From Pseudomonas putida (lineage in GTDB: Bacteria; Pseudomonadota; Gammaproteobacteria; Pseudomonadales; Pseudomonadaceae): DNA of 64,000 nt. A model generated the notes under the pieces. That model saw only the letters and a list, made by a program, of their open reading frames with translations, did no database searches and was not told the DNA's origin. The position numbers and the translations under genes were made by a program. The DNA is taken from contig NZ_MKZO01000067.1 of NCBI RefSeq assembly GCF_001941965.1, forward strand, positions 124,001 through 188,000. Direction: 5' to 3'. Below, piece after piece: positions 17,831 to 27,177 of the stretch. The number at the start of each line of letters is the position of its first letter. The stretch's first letter is position 1.

Positions 17831-17907
<77 letters not shown>

Positions 17908-17915
17908 GATTCAAG

Positions 17916-17945
17916 AAAAAGGCCAATCGAAAGATTGGCCTTTTT
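17916..17945 (+). terminator. Terminator of tRNA-fMet copy 1
   Basis: AAAAAGGCCAATC, GAAA tetraloop, GATTGGCCTTTTT; a compact intrinsic terminator. Confidence 0.9.
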
Positions 17946-18001
17946 CGTTTGCCCCTAAATCAGTGGCGTGAAGGTTTTTCAAGAAAATCAACAATTAAGC
18001 A

Positions 18002-18029
18002 TTGACAGCCAGAAGCGAGGCTGTAGAAT
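18002..18029 (+). promoter_or_regulatory. Sigma-70 promoter of the second tRNA-fMet gene
   Basis: TTGACA at 18002-18007 and TAGAAT at 18024-18029, again with a 16-base spacer; the spacer sequence differs from copy 1. Confidence 0.85.
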
Positions 18030-18043
18030 GCGCACCCATCAGA

Positions 18044-18120
<77 letters not shown>

Positions 18121-18127
18121 GATACAG

Positions 18128-18157
18128 AAAAAGGCCAATCGAAAGATTGGCCTTTTT
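18128..18157 (+). terminator. Terminator of tRNA-fMet copy 2
   Basis: The same GGCCAATC-GAAA-GATTGGCC hairpin and T run as in copy 1. Confidence 0.9.
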
Positions 18158-18341
18158 CGTATGCGTCGGAAAAACCTCGCCTGCCTCTGATCCCCCGGGC
18201 AGCAATGTGAATATTCTTTAACTAACATGACCGGCACGGATCCGCCTGAACGCTAGTAATATTTAGACATTATTATTCCATAGGGATTGGTAAATTGACC
18301 GGATACTCCCATCCTGTCGCGCACAGTCCCCGAGGTGATTG

Positions 18342-20981
18342 ATGCGCCCAACCGCTGAAACCGACATTCCCGTTACCGCCGCCCATCCCATCGCCCCCAG
18401 CCGTCTGCGCTGGCTCGATCTGCTGAGCAAGTATCGTCAACCCATCGGCCTGGCCGTGACCCTGGTGTTGTTCGGGATAGCCCTGATCGCCTGTCGTCAC
18501 CTGCTCAGCGAGCTGGATATCTACGCCCTGCACGACCAGTTGCTGAGCGTGCCCCTGCCTGCGCTGGGCGGTGGCTTGCTGGCGACCGTCGTCGGTTTCG
18601 TGATCCTGCTCGGCTACGAGTGGTCGGCGAGCCGCTACGCCGATGTCAGGCTGCCAGCGGGCAGCCTGGTCATGGGCGGTTTCTGTGCCTTTGCCATCGG
18701 CAATGCCATCGGCCTGTCGCTGCTTTCCGGCGGTTCCGTGCGTTATCGCCTGTATGCCCGCCAGGGCATCGGTGCCGCCGAAGTGGCGCGCATGACCTTG
18801 TTCGCCAGCCTGTCGCTGGGTTGCGCCCTGCCGCCCCTGGCAGCATTGGCGACCCTGAGCAACCTGCCGGCGGCGGCCGAAGCACTGCGCCTGCCGGCCA
18901 GCGTGCTCGGCAGCATTGCCATCGCGGTCCTGCTGCTCAGCGCCGCCCTCGCCTACGGCCTCTATCGTCGTCGCCTGCCGGAACAGCCGTTCGCCCATGC
19001 CCTGCTGACCCGGGTCGGACGCCGCACCCTGCGCCTGCCGGGCGCCAGGCTGACCCTGCTGCAACTGGTCATCACCGCGCTGGACGTGGCCGCCGCTGCA
19101 ACCGTGCTTTACCTGCTGCTGCCCGAAGCCCCGCCCTTCGGCGCCTTCCTGCTGGTCTACCTGCTGGCCCTGGCGGCTGGCGTACTCAGTCACGTCCCAG
19201 GCGGCGTCGGCGTCTTCGAAGCGATCCTGCTCGCCGCCTTTGCCAACCAGTTGGGCGCCGCACCGCTGGCTGCCGCCCTGCTGCTGTACCGCCTGATCTA
19301 TGTGGTGCTGCCGATGCTGGTGGCCTGCGTGATCCTGCTGGCCAGCGAAGCGCGGCGCTTCCTCTTTGCCCAGCAGGCAATCAAGGTCGCTTCGGGCCTC
19401 GCCGCACCGGTGCTGGCAGTGCTGGTGTTTCTCTCCGGCGTGGTCCTGCTGTTTTCCGGCGCCACCCCGGAGATCGATACCCGCCTCAAGCACCTCGGCT
19501 TCCTGATCCCGCACCGCCTGATCGACGCGTCGCATTTCGGCGCCAGCCTGATCGGTGTGCTCTGCCTGTTACTGGCCCAGGGCCTGCGCCGCCGTCTGTC
19601 CGCGGCCTGGATGCTGACCACCATATTGCTGCTGGTCGGCGCCCTGCTCTCCCTGCTCAAGGGCTTCGACTGGGAAGAAGCCAGCATCATGATCTTCACG
19701 GCGAGCCTGCTGGCCCTGTTCCGCCGCTCGTTCTATCGCCCGAGCCGCCTGCTGGAACTGCCGTTCTCGCCGGTCTACCTGGTGGCCAGCGCCTGCGTGG
19801 TCGGGGCATCGATCTGGTTGCTGCTGTTCGCCTACCAGGACGTGCCCTACAGCCATCAACTCTGGTGGCAGTTCACCCTGGATGCCGACGCACCGCGCGG
19901 CTTGCGCTCGGCCCTGGGCAGCGCCGTGCTGTTGGTGGTACTGGCCCTGACCTGGCTGCTGCGCACCGCCCGCCCCACCATCCACCTGCCGACCGCCGAG
20001 GAGCTGCAGCGCGCCAACCGTATCCTGCTGGCTTCGGACCAGCCTGACGGCGGCCTGGCCCTGACCGGGGACAAGGCGCTGCTGTTTCATCCCAACGATG
20101 ACGCGTTCCTGATGTACGCGCGCCGCGGCCGCAGCCTGGTGGCGCTGTACGACCCAATCGGCCCGACCCAGCGCCGCGCCGAGATGATCTGGCAGTTCCG
20201 CGACCTCTGCGATATCCACCACGCCCGCCCGGTGTTCTACCAGGTGCGCGCGGAGAACCTGCCCTTCTACATGGACATCGGCCTGACCGCGATCAAGCTG
20301 GGCGAAGAAGCACGGGTCAACCTGCTGCGCTTCGACCTGGAAGCCAAGGGCAAGGAGATGAAGGACCTGCGCTACACCTGGAACCGTGGTGGCCGCGATG
20401 GCCTGAGCCTGGAGATCCACGAACCCGGCCAGGCGCCGCTGGAAGAGCTGAAGGCCATTTCCGACGCCTGGCTCACCGGCAAGAATGTACGGGAAAAGGG
20501 CTTCTCCCTTGGCCGCTTCAGCGAAGAATACCTGCAACACTTCCGCATCGCCCTGATCCGCTTCCAGGGCCAACCGGTGGCGTTTGCCAACCTGCTGGAA
20601 ACCCACAGTCGCGAGCTGGCCAGTCTCGACTTGATGCGCGCCCATCCGGAGGCGCCGAAGCTGACCATGGAATTCATGATGATCGGCCTGATCCAACATT
20701 ATAAACAGCATGGATATGCCCGCTTCAGCCTTGGCATGGTGCCCCTCTCGGGCCTGCAGCCGCGGCGCGGCGCGCCACTGACCCAGCGTTTGGGCTCGAT
20801 GGTGTTCCAGCGCGGCGAGCAGCTCTACAACTTCCAGGGCCTGCGCCGCTTCAAAGACAAATTCCAGCCTGACTGGGAACCCCGTTACATGGCCGTCCCT
20901 GCCGGACTCGATCCGCTGGTCGCACTGGCCGATACCGCCGCCCTGATCGCGGGCGGTCTTACAGGATTGGTGAAACGCTGA
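18342..20981 (+). CDS. mprF: MprF, aminoacyl-phosphatidylglycerol synthase/flippase
   Basis: An 879-residue bifunctional membrane protein. The first ~540 residues hold about 14 hydrophobic helices (flippase part, with conserved HVPGGVGVFEAILL); the rest is the cytosolic DUF2156 synthase domain (LTGDKALLFHPNDDAFLMYARRG...), which transfers an amino acid from aminoacyl-tRNA to phosphatidylglycerol. P. aeruginosa MprF makes alanyl-PG, giving resistance to cationic peptides and some antibiotics. ATG at 18342 has GAGGTG upstream; a TTG just before it is ignored. It overlaps the next gene by one base. Confidence 0.95.
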   Translation: MRPTAETDIPVTAAHPIAPSRLRWLDLLSKYRQPIGLAVTLVLFGIALIACRHLLSELDIYALHDQLLSVPLPALGGGLLATVVGFVILLGYEWSASRYADVRLPAGSLVMGGFCAFAIGNAIGLSLLSGGSVRYRLYARQGIGAAEVARMTLFASLSLGCALPPLAALATLSNLPAAAEALRLPASVLGSIAIAVLLLSAALAYGLYRRRLPEQPFAHALLTRVGRRTLRLPGARLTLLQLVITALDVAAAATVLYLLLPEAPPFGAFLLVYLLALAAGVLSHVPGGVGVFEAILLAAFANQLGAAPLAAALLLYRLIYVVLPMLVACVILLASEARRFLFAQQAIKVASGLAAPVLAVLVFLSGVVLLFSGATPEIDTRLKHLGFLIPHRLIDASHFGASLIGVLCLLLAQGLRRRLSAAWMLTTILLLVGALLSLLKGFDWEEASIMIFTASLLALFRRSFYRPSRLLELPFSPVYLVASACVVGASIWLLLFAYQDVPYSHQLWWQFTLDADAPRGLRSALGSAVLLVVLALTWLLRTARPTIHLPTAEELQRANRILLASDQPDGGLALTGDKALLFHPNDDAFLMYARRGRSLVALYDPIGPTQRRAEMIWQFRDLCDIHHARPVFYQVRAENLPFYMDIGLTAIKLGEEARVNLLRFDLEAKGKEMKDLRYTWNRGGRDGLSLEIHEPGQAPLEELKAISDAWLTGKNVREKGFSLGRFSEEYLQHFRIALIRFQGQPVAFANLLETHSRELASLDLMRAHPEAPKLTMEFMMIGLIQHYKQHGYARFSLGMVPLSGLQPRRGAPLTQRLGSMVFQRGEQLYNFQGLRRFKDKFQPDWEPRYMAVPAGLDPLVALADTAALIAGGLTGLVKR

Positions 20982-22276
20982 TGATTCGACGTTACTGGTA
21001 TTACCTGCTCGGCGCGCTGCTCGCGGCGCTGCTGGCAGCAGCGGCAGGCTTCTGGCTGTGGACCCGTCCCGCTCCGCAGGCCCATCTGGAGCACATCACC
21101 CTCGGCGACGGCAGCAATGCGGTACGCGTCATCCCCGGCACCGAGGCCAAGGCCCGGGTAGTGATCGCCTCGCCGCAGGATCAACTGCTGAGCGACAAGC
21201 AACTGCTGGACCTGAGCCAGAGCGGTGAAGCGCAATTGGTCCAGGTCAGCCTGCCGCTGGGCGACTGCAACCTGCAGCAAAAGGCCGTGCAACTCGCCAC
21301 CGACCAGCTCAAGGGCGCCCCGACCCTGGTCGCCGGTATCGGCCCTGGCGCCAACCTGGCCTGGGACTGGTTGGCCGCGCAGAAAGACGACAAGGCCCAG
21401 GCGATTTCCGTGGACTTCAACCTGGAGCGTCCGGGCTGCACCCTTCCGGTCGCCAAGTCGGCGCCACACGGCCACTGGAACGTGGCCTGGAACGACAACC
21501 CGGACGACGCCAGCGCCGCCTTCGTGCGCGACCAGGCCAATGCCGAGACCAGCATCTCCGACTACGACGTGCACCTGCCGCAAGTGCTCAAGGCCCAATT
21601 GACCACGGCCCTGCTGGGCGAAGATGGCAATGCCATGAGCATCCCGGTGGTCGAGGTTCCCGCCGGCCAGACCACCGACACCGTGACCCTGTTCCTCTCG
21701 GGTGACGGTGGCTGGCGCGACCTCGACCGTGATGTCGCCGGCGAAATGGCCAAGCTGGGTTACCCGGTGGTGGGCATCGACACCCTGCGTTACTACTGGC
21801 AGCACAAGACCCCGGAGCAGAGCGCCGTCGACCTGTCCGAACTGATGCAGCACTACCGGCAGAAATGGGGCACCAAGCGCTTCGTCCTGACCGGCTATTC
21901 CTTCGGCGCCGACGTTCTGCCGGCGATCTACAACCGTCTGCCCGCCGAAGACCAGAAGCGCATCGACGCCGTGATCCTGCTGGCCTTTGCCCGCAGCGGC
22001 AGTTTCGAGATCGAAGTGGAAGGCTGGCTGGGCCAGGAAGGCAAGGAGGCCCCGACCGGTCCGGAAATGGCCAAGATGCCGGCGGCCAAGGTGCTCTGCG
22101 TGTATGGCGTGGAAGAAACCGACGAAAGCGGCTGCACCGAGAACACGGCGGTGGGCGAGAAGCTCAAGCTGCCGGGCGGTCACCACTTCGACGAGAACTA
22201 CCCGGCGCTGGCGCGCAAGCTGATCGGGGAGATCGAAAGCCGTCAGGGAAAGACCAGCGTGGCTGAGCAAAATTGA
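20981..22276 (+). CDS. VirJ/AcvB-like hydrolase, probable alanyl-phosphatidylglycerol hydrolase
   Basis: A 431-residue protein with an N-terminal membrane anchor (LLGALLAALLAAAAGFWLW, about residues 7-25) and two alpha/beta-hydrolase-like halves. The C-terminal VirJ domain carries TGYSFGADVLP with the nucleophilic Ser. It overlaps mprF by one base (TGATG). In P. aeruginosa the gene after mprF (PA0919) encodes a periplasmic enzyme that removes alanine from alanyl-PG, and Agrobacterium AcvB does the same for lysyl-PG. The same job is inferred here from linkage and domain. Confidence 0.85.
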   Translation: MIRRYWYYLLGALLAALLAAAAGFWLWTRPAPQAHLEHITLGDGSNAVRVIPGTEAKARVVIASPQDQLLSDKQLLDLSQSGEAQLVQVSLPLGDCNLQQKAVQLATDQLKGAPTLVAGIGPGANLAWDWLAAQKDDKAQAISVDFNLERPGCTLPVAKSAPHGHWNVAWNDNPDDASAAFVRDQANAETSISDYDVHLPQVLKAQLTTALLGEDGNAMSIPVVEVPAGQTTDTVTLFLSGDGGWRDLDRDVAGEMAKLGYPVVGIDTLRYYWQHKTPEQSAVDLSELMQHYRQKWGTKRFVLTGYSFGADVLPAIYNRLPAEDQKRIDAVILLAFARSGSFEIEVEGWLGQEGKEAPTGPEMAKMPAAKVLCVYGVEETDESGCTENTAVGEKLKLPGGHHFDENYPALARKLIGEIESRQGKTSVAEQN

Positions 22277-22294
22277 TGTAGGCCTTAGGCCCCC

Positions 22295-22365
22295 ATCGCT
22301 GGCAAGCCAGCTCCCACAGGTATCGCGTGCACCGCTGGACCTGTGGGAGCTGGCTTGCCAGCGAT
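22295..22365. repeat. REP pair (REPIN), second family member
   Basis: Exact 26-base inverted arms (22295-22320 and 22340-22365) with the GTGGGAGCTGGCTTGCCAGCGAT core flank a 19-base spacer. The variant centre (GCTGGCTTGCCAGC) differs from the GAGCTTGCTC form at 16.5 kb. It lies between the convergent VirJ-like and kup genes. Confidence 0.9.
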
Positions 22366-22383
22366 AGGGCCCTCAAAAGCACC

Positions 22384-24282
22384 TCAGATCTCGACCTGAG
22401 TCCCCAACTCGATCACCCGGTTCAACGGCAGATTGAAGAACCGCAAGTTCCCGTTGGCATTCTTCAGCAGGAAGGCGAACAGATTCCCCCGCCACCGCGC
22501 CATGCCTTCCAGCCGCGACGCGATCACCGTCTCCCGACTGAGGAAATAGGTCGTGCGCATCGGACTGAAGTCCAGCTCGTCCAGGTGACACAGGCGCAAC
22601 GCCGCCGGTACGTCGGGCTCGTCCATAAAGCCGAAGTGCAGCAGCACCCGGAAGAACCCGTCGCCATACGCCTCGACTTCGAAACGCTCCTGCTCCGGCA
22701 CCCGCGGCCGGTCTTCGCTGACCACGGTCAACAGCACCACCTGGCTGTGCAGCACCTGGTTATGCAGCAGGTTGTGCAACAGCGCGTGCGGCACGGCATC
22801 TGCCCGCGCCGTGAGGAACACTGCGGTCCCTTCAACCCGATGCGGTGGCTGCACGCGAATACTGCCGATGAACACCGGCAGCGGCAGCGCACCTTCGTCG
22901 ATCCGCTCCACCAGGATCTGCTTGCCGCGCTTCCAGGTACTCATCAACAACAGCAACACCGCGCCGGCCAATACCGGGAAGGCACCGCCCTGGACCACCT
23001 TGGGCAGGTTGGCGGCGAAGAACAGACCGTCCACCAGCAGGAAACCGATGAGAATCGGCACGGCCAGCAGCGGCGGCCATTTCCACAACAGCAGCATCAC
23101 CGTCGAGACCAGCAACGTAGTCATCAGCATGGTACCGGTCACCGCCACGCCATAGGCCGCAGCCAGGGCGCCTGAGGACTCGAAGCCGATCACCAGAAGG
23201 ACCACCGCCACCATCAGCGACCAGTTCACCGCACCGATGTAGATCTGCCCCTGCTCGTCACTGGAGGTGTGCTGGATCTGCATGCGCGGGATATAGCCGA
23301 GCTGGATGGCCTGGCGGGTCAGGGAGAAGGCTCCGGATATCACCGCCTGGGAGGCGATCACCGTGGCCAGGGTGGCCAGCGCGATCAGCGGCAGCAGGGC
23401 CCAGGATGGCGCCAGCAGATAGAACGGATTGCGCGCGGCGTCCGGGTTCTGCAGGAGCAAGGCGCCCTGGCCAAAGTAGTTCAGCACCAGGGCCGGCAAC
23501 ACCAGGGCGAACCAGGCGCGGGCAATGGGCTTGCGGCCGAAATGGCCCATGTCGGCGTACAGCGCTTCGGCGCCGGTCAGTGCCAGCACCACGGCGCCGA
23601 GGACGGCCACGCCAATGCCCGGATGGACGATGAAGAAGCGCACCGCCCACACCGGGTTGAACGCCTTGAGCACCTCGGGGCTCTGCGAGATGCCGTGCAG
23701 GCCGAGCAGCCCCAGCACCACGAACCAGGTGACCATCACCGGCCCGAAGAGGATGCCGATCTTCGCCGTGCCGTGTTTCTGCACCAGGAACAGTGCCACC
23801 AGCACGATCAGGGCGATGGGCACCACCCAGTGATCGATGCCGTCGAAGGCCAGCTCCATCCCCTCCACCGCGGACAGTACCGAGACCGCCGGGGTGATCA
23901 TGCTGTCGCCATAGAACAGTGCGGCGCCGATCAGGCCGCAGGCCACCATCAATGCCTTCAACTTCGGCCGCGCCCCCGCCGCACGGGTCGCCAGGGCCGT
24001 CAGGGCCATGACCCCGCCCTCGCCCTGGTTGTCGGCGCGCAGGATGAAGGTCACGTACTTGAACGACACCACCCAGATCAGCGACCAGGCGATCAGGGAA
24101 AGAATGCCCAACACACCATCATGGTTGACCGGCACCCCATAACCGCCGGTAAAGACTTCCTTGAGGGTATACAAGGGGCTGGTCCCGATATCGCCATAGA
24201 CCACCCCGACAGCTGCCACCAGCAGGCCCAACGACTTGGTCGCCCCATGCCCTGCAGCGGCTTCACTGCTTGCCTGACCCAT
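22384..24282 (-). CDS. kup: Kup, low-affinity potassium uptake protein
   Basis: A 632-residue KUP/HAK/KT transporter with about 12 transmembrane helices in the first ~430 residues (GVVYGDIGTSPLYTLKEVF is the family signature) and a ~200-residue cytosolic C-terminus. It imports K+ with protons. I chose ATG at 24282 (MGQASSEAAAGHG) because it has a GGGAG ribosome site and matches family length, although the frame opens 31 codons upstream. Confidence 0.95.
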   Translation of the reverse strand: MGQASSEAAAGHGATKSLGLLVAAVGVVYGDIGTSPLYTLKEVFTGGYGVPVNHDGVLGILSLIAWSLIWVVSFKYVTFILRADNQGEGGVMALTALATRAAGARPKLKALMVACGLIGAALFYGDSMITPAVSVLSAVEGMELAFDGIDHWVVPIALIVLVALFLVQKHGTAKIGILFGPVMVTWFVVLGLLGLHGISQSPEVLKAFNPVWAVRFFIVHPGIGVAVLGAVVLALTGAEALYADMGHFGRKPIARAWFALVLPALVLNYFGQGALLLQNPDAARNPFYLLAPSWALLPLIALATLATVIASQAVISGAFSLTRQAIQLGYIPRMQIQHTSSDEQGQIYIGAVNWSLMVAVVLLVIGFESSGALAAAYGVAVTGTMLMTTLLVSTVMLLLWKWPPLLAVPILIGFLLVDGLFFAANLPKVVQGGAFPVLAGAVLLLLMSTWKRGKQILVERIDEGALPLPVFIGSIRVQPPHRVEGTAVFLTARADAVPHALLHNLLHNQVLHSQVVLLTVVSEDRPRVPEQERFEVEAYGDGFFRVLLHFGFMDEPDVPAALRLCHLDELDFSPMRTTYFLSRETVIASRLEGMARWRGNLFAFLLKNANGNLRFFNLPLNRVIELGTQVEI

Positions 24283-24407
24283 CAACCACTCCCGCAAAAA
24301 AGAACCGGAAACCGGTGAATCTCGTGCCAGACGCGATGAATTTTCCCGTCGGCCGAACCGCGTTGCGCTTGTCATAAATTGACACAGGCGTAACGCGGCG
24401 AAGCATA

Positions 24408-24434
24408 GCGCAGCGTTCGTCGTTTTTCTGCTGG
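24408..24434 (+). repeat. Direct repeat, left copy
   Basis: A 27-base sequence (GCGCAGCGTTCGTCGTTTTT plus CTGCTGG) matching the copy at 24830-24856 at 26 of 27 positions in the same orientation. Confidence 0.85.
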
Positions 24435-24613
24435 CTGGGTGACTCTGCCGTCAAGGAACGCTCTCACCCAGGCACTAAATAAACGCTCACATTTCCGTCC
24501 GCCGTATGCCACTGGACAGTGGCTACACTCCTCTCCCACCTCACAAGGAGGTGCCTGTTCAACAACACATCGATCCCACCAAGACTCCTGGAAATCTCAC
24601 AAGGTGAAGTGAA

Positions 24614-24814
24614 ATGACAGCTCGTACCCAGTTTCATGAAGACAGCGTTCTCGGCATGCTGCGGGATGACGAGGATTTTGCCCTTGAGTATCTCGCTGCC
24701 GCGCTCGAGGAAATCGACGAGCCTGGCGGAGAAGAGATCTTCCTCCTCGCGATTCGTCGGATCGCTGAAGCGAGAGGTGAGCCGGGAAAAGCAGCTATTC
24801 TCATCGCCCAATAG
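24614..24814 (+). pseudogene. Truncated HigA-type addiction-module antidote protein
   Basis: A 66-residue frame whose first ~55 residues resemble small HigA-like antidote proteins (DEDFALEYLAAALEE..., then LLAIRRIAEARGEPGKAA). The helix-turn-helix and C-terminal half normally found in the ~95-residue family are missing; the frame stops at 24812-24814. No complete partner toxin frame lies upstream. The start ATG at 24614 has GGTGAAGTG just before it. It is bracketed by 27-base direct repeats, so it looks like the leftover of a small inserted or duplicated segment. Expression is possible but DNA binding is unlikely. Confidence 0.6.
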
Positions 24815-24829
24815 CCTTGGAGGTAACCA

Positions 24830-24856
24830 GCGCAGCATTCGTCGTTTTTCTGCTGG
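24830..24856 (+). repeat. Direct repeat, right copy
   Basis: Second copy of the 27-base repeat, one mismatch from 24408-24434, placed just before the rimO promoter region. Confidence 0.85.
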
Positions 24857-24972
24857 TCAAGCACGCGAACGCTCGCTAGAATTGCGCACTTTTTGATCAG
24901 AGGCGCCTGGAAGCGCCCAGCAGGGCTGCCTTTCGTTATCCACGCGGCAGCCCCTCTACACCGAGGTTAGCC

Positions 24973-26310
24973 ATGTCCACCACCGCTACTCCCACCACGC
25001 CGAAGGTAGGGTTCGTCTCACTCGGGTGCCCGAAGGCCCTCGTCGATTCCGAGCGCATCCTCACCCAGCTGCGGATGGAAGGCTACGAAGTCGTGCCTAC
25101 CTATCAGGACGCTGATGTGGTGGTGGTCAACACCTGCGGCTTCATCGACTCGGCCAAGGCCGAATCCCTGGAAGTGATCGGCGAAGCCATCAAGGAAAAC
25201 GGCAAGGTCATCGTCACCGGCTGCATGGGCGTCGAGGAAGGCAATATCCGCGACGTGCACCCGAGCGTGCTGGCCGTGACCGGTCCGCAGCAGTACGAGC
25301 AGGTGGTCAGCGCCGTCCACGAAGTGGTGCCGCCACGCCAGGACCACAACCCGCTGATCGACCTGATGCCGCCACAGGGCGTCAAGCTGACCCCGCGCCA
25401 CTACGCCTACCTGAAGATTTCCGAGGGCTGCAACCACAGCTGCAGCTTCTGCATCATCCCGTCGATGCGCGGCAAGCTGGTCAGCCGCCCGGTCGGCGAA
25501 GTGCTGAGCGAGGCCGAGCGCCTGGTCAAGGCCGGGGTCAAGGAGATCCTGGTGATTTCCCAGGACACCAGCGCCTACGGCGTCGACGTCAAGTACAAGA
25601 CCGATTTCTGGAACGGCCGCCCGGTCAAGACCCGCATGCTGGAGCTGTGTGAAGCCCTCAGCAGCCTGGGTGCCTGGGTTCGCCTGCACTATGTCTACCC
25701 GTACCCGAACGTGGACGACGTGATCCCGCTGATGGCCGCCGGCAAGATCCTGCCGTACCTGGACATCCCGTTCCAGCACGCCAGCCCGAAAGTGCTGAAG
25801 TCGATGAAGCGCCCGGCCTTCGAAGACCGCACCCTGGCGCGGATCAAGAAATGGCGCGAACAGTGCCCGGACCTGATCATCCGCTCGACCTTCATCGTCG
25901 GCTTCCCCGGCGAAACCGAGGAAGACTTCCAGTACCTGCTGGACTGGCTGACCGAAGCCCAGCTCGACCGCGTCGGCTGCTTCCAGTACTCGCCTGTGGA
26001 AGGCGCGCCGGCCAATGACCTGGGCCTGGACGAAGTCCCGGACGAGATCAAGCAGGACCGCTGGGACCGCTTCATGGCCCACCAGCAGGCCATCAGCAGC
26101 GCCCGCCTGCAACTGCGCATCGGTCGCGAGATCGAAGTGCTGATCGACGAAGTCGAGGAGCAGGGCTCGGTAGGCCGTAGTTTCTTCGATGCCCCGGAAA
26201 TCGACGGCAACGTGTTCATCGACGGCGATCACGGCTTCAAGCCGGGCGACAAGGTGCGCTGCCGGGTGGTGGACGCCGACGAGTACGACCTCTGGGCCGA
26301 GCCGATCTAA
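24973..26310 (+). CDS. rimO: RimO, ribosomal protein S12 methylthiotransferase
   Basis: A 445-residue radical-SAM methylthiotransferase that adds a methylthio group to the conserved Asp of ribosomal protein S12. Domains in order: UPF0004 N-terminal domain with cluster-binding cysteines (SLGCPKALVDSE, NTCGFID, TGCMGVEE), radical-SAM core with CNHSCSFCIIPSMRG near residue 150, and a C-terminal TRAM domain. Length and motifs distinguish it from MiaB. Confidence 0.96.
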   Translation: MSTTATPTTPKVGFVSLGCPKALVDSERILTQLRMEGYEVVPTYQDADVVVVNTCGFIDSAKAESLEVIGEAIKENGKVIVTGCMGVEEGNIRDVHPSVLAVTGPQQYEQVVSAVHEVVPPRQDHNPLIDLMPPQGVKLTPRHYAYLKISEGCNHSCSFCIIPSMRGKLVSRPVGEVLSEAERLVKAGVKEILVISQDTSAYGVDVKYKTDFWNGRPVKTRMLELCEALSSLGAWVRLHYVYPYPNVDDVIPLMAAGKILPYLDIPFQHASPKVLKSMKRPAFEDRTLARIKKWREQCPDLIIRSTFIVGFPGETEEDFQYLLDWLTEAQLDRVGCFQYSPVEGAPANDLGLDEVPDEIKQDRWDRFMAHQQAISSARLQLRIGREIEVLIDEVEEQGSVGRSFFDAPEIDGNVFIDGDHGFKPGDKVRCRVVDADEYDLWAEPI

Positions 26311-26328
26311 GCCCTCAGCGGATCAGAC

Positions 26329-26357
26329 AAAGCCCCTTTCCGGGGCTTTGTTTTTTT
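26329..26357 (+). terminator. Intrinsic terminator after rimO
   Basis: AAAGCCCC, a five-base loop, GGGGCTTT and then a T-rich run. Confidence 0.85.
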
Positions 26358-26425
26358 CAGCCGGCCGCCACATCCCCGCAGCCGGTTACAATGCTTTCCA
26401 TTCCTTCGCAACACGGCCCTCCTCA

Positions 26426-27136
26426 ATGTCTGAAACCACCCGCCTTTCCAAACGCCTTATCGCCCAACTGGGCTGCTCCCGTCGCGAGGCCGAACTCTAT
26501 ATCGGTGGCGGCTGGGTCACCGTGGATGGCGAGGTCATCGACGAGCCGCAGTTCCAGGTCGATCAGCAGGTCGTAGCCCTGCTGCCGGGCGCCAAGGCCG
26601 ATGCGCCAGAGCCGGTAACCCTGCTGCTGCATCAGGAGGCCGGGCAGAACGCCGAAAGCGGCCGCCAGGGCATGACACCCGAGACCCTCTCCGCCGCCCA
26701 TGCCGAAGGCCGCCGTGCCCTGCGCGGGCATTTCGCCCGCCTCAAGTGCCTGGCCGAGCTGCAAGCCGGTGCCAGCGGCCTGCAGGTGTACACCCAGGAC
26801 TGGCGCACCGAGCGCAAGATCACCTCGGACCTGCGCAAGCTGGAACAGGAATACGTGGTGGAAGTCAGCGGCGAGATCATCAAGCACGGCCTGGAGCGCC
26901 TGAACCGCGGCTTCGAGTGGAAGGGCCAGGAGCTGCCAGCGGTCAAGGCCAGCTGGCAAAACGAAACGCGCCTGCGCATGGTCCTCAAGAACCCGGCACC
27001 CGGCCTGATCGAACTGCTGTGCCGTAGCGTCGGCCTGCAGGTGGTCGGCATGCGCCGCATCCGCCTGGGCGGCGTGGCCATGGGCAAGCTGCCGGCCGGG
27101 CAATGGCGCTACCTGGAAACCAAGGAAAAATTCTGA
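26426..27136 (+). CDS. S4-domain pseudouridine-synthase-like protein (RsuA/RluF group) lacking the catalytic Asp
   Basis: A 236-residue protein with an N-terminal S4 RNA-binding domain (about residues 5-60, RLSKRLIAQLGCSRREAELY) and a pseudouridine-synthase fold. In the active-site motif, where the family has GRLDxxTSG, this protein reads AELQAGASG, so the catalytic Asp is Gln. The surrounding SGLQVYTQDW and the late RIRLGGVAMGKL motif are kept. It may bind rRNA without modifying it. ATG at 26426 was chosen because the S4 domain begins there; the frame runs further into the rimO region but that overlaps rimO out of frame. Confidence 0.85.
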   Translation: MSETTRLSKRLIAQLGCSRREAELYIGGGWVTVDGEVIDEPQFQVDQQVVALLPGAKADAPEPVTLLLHQEAGQNAESGRQGMTPETLSAAHAEGRRALRGHFARLKCLAELQAGASGLQVYTQDWRTERKITSDLRKLEQEYVVEVSGEIIKHGLERLNRGFEWKGQELPAVKASWQNETRLRMVLKNPAPGLIELLCRSVGLQVVGMRRIRLGGVAMGKLPAGQWRYLETKEKF

Positions 27137-27177
27137 GCCGCGCCACACTGGCGACGCTCCCGAACAGGACTCTGTAG

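Larger units (their letters stand above)
24283..24972. other. 690-base intergenic region between kup and rimO
   Basis: This divergent region holds the kup promoter on the left, an antitoxin-like remnant in the middle, a pair of 27-base direct repeats flanking it, and the rimO promoter and leader on the right. I see no other gene in it. Confidence 0.6.

Noticed and set aside
24464..24838. 124-codon minus-strand frame over the antitoxin remnant
   Set aside because: No start signal; the opposite strand encodes a recognisable antitoxin-like sequence.
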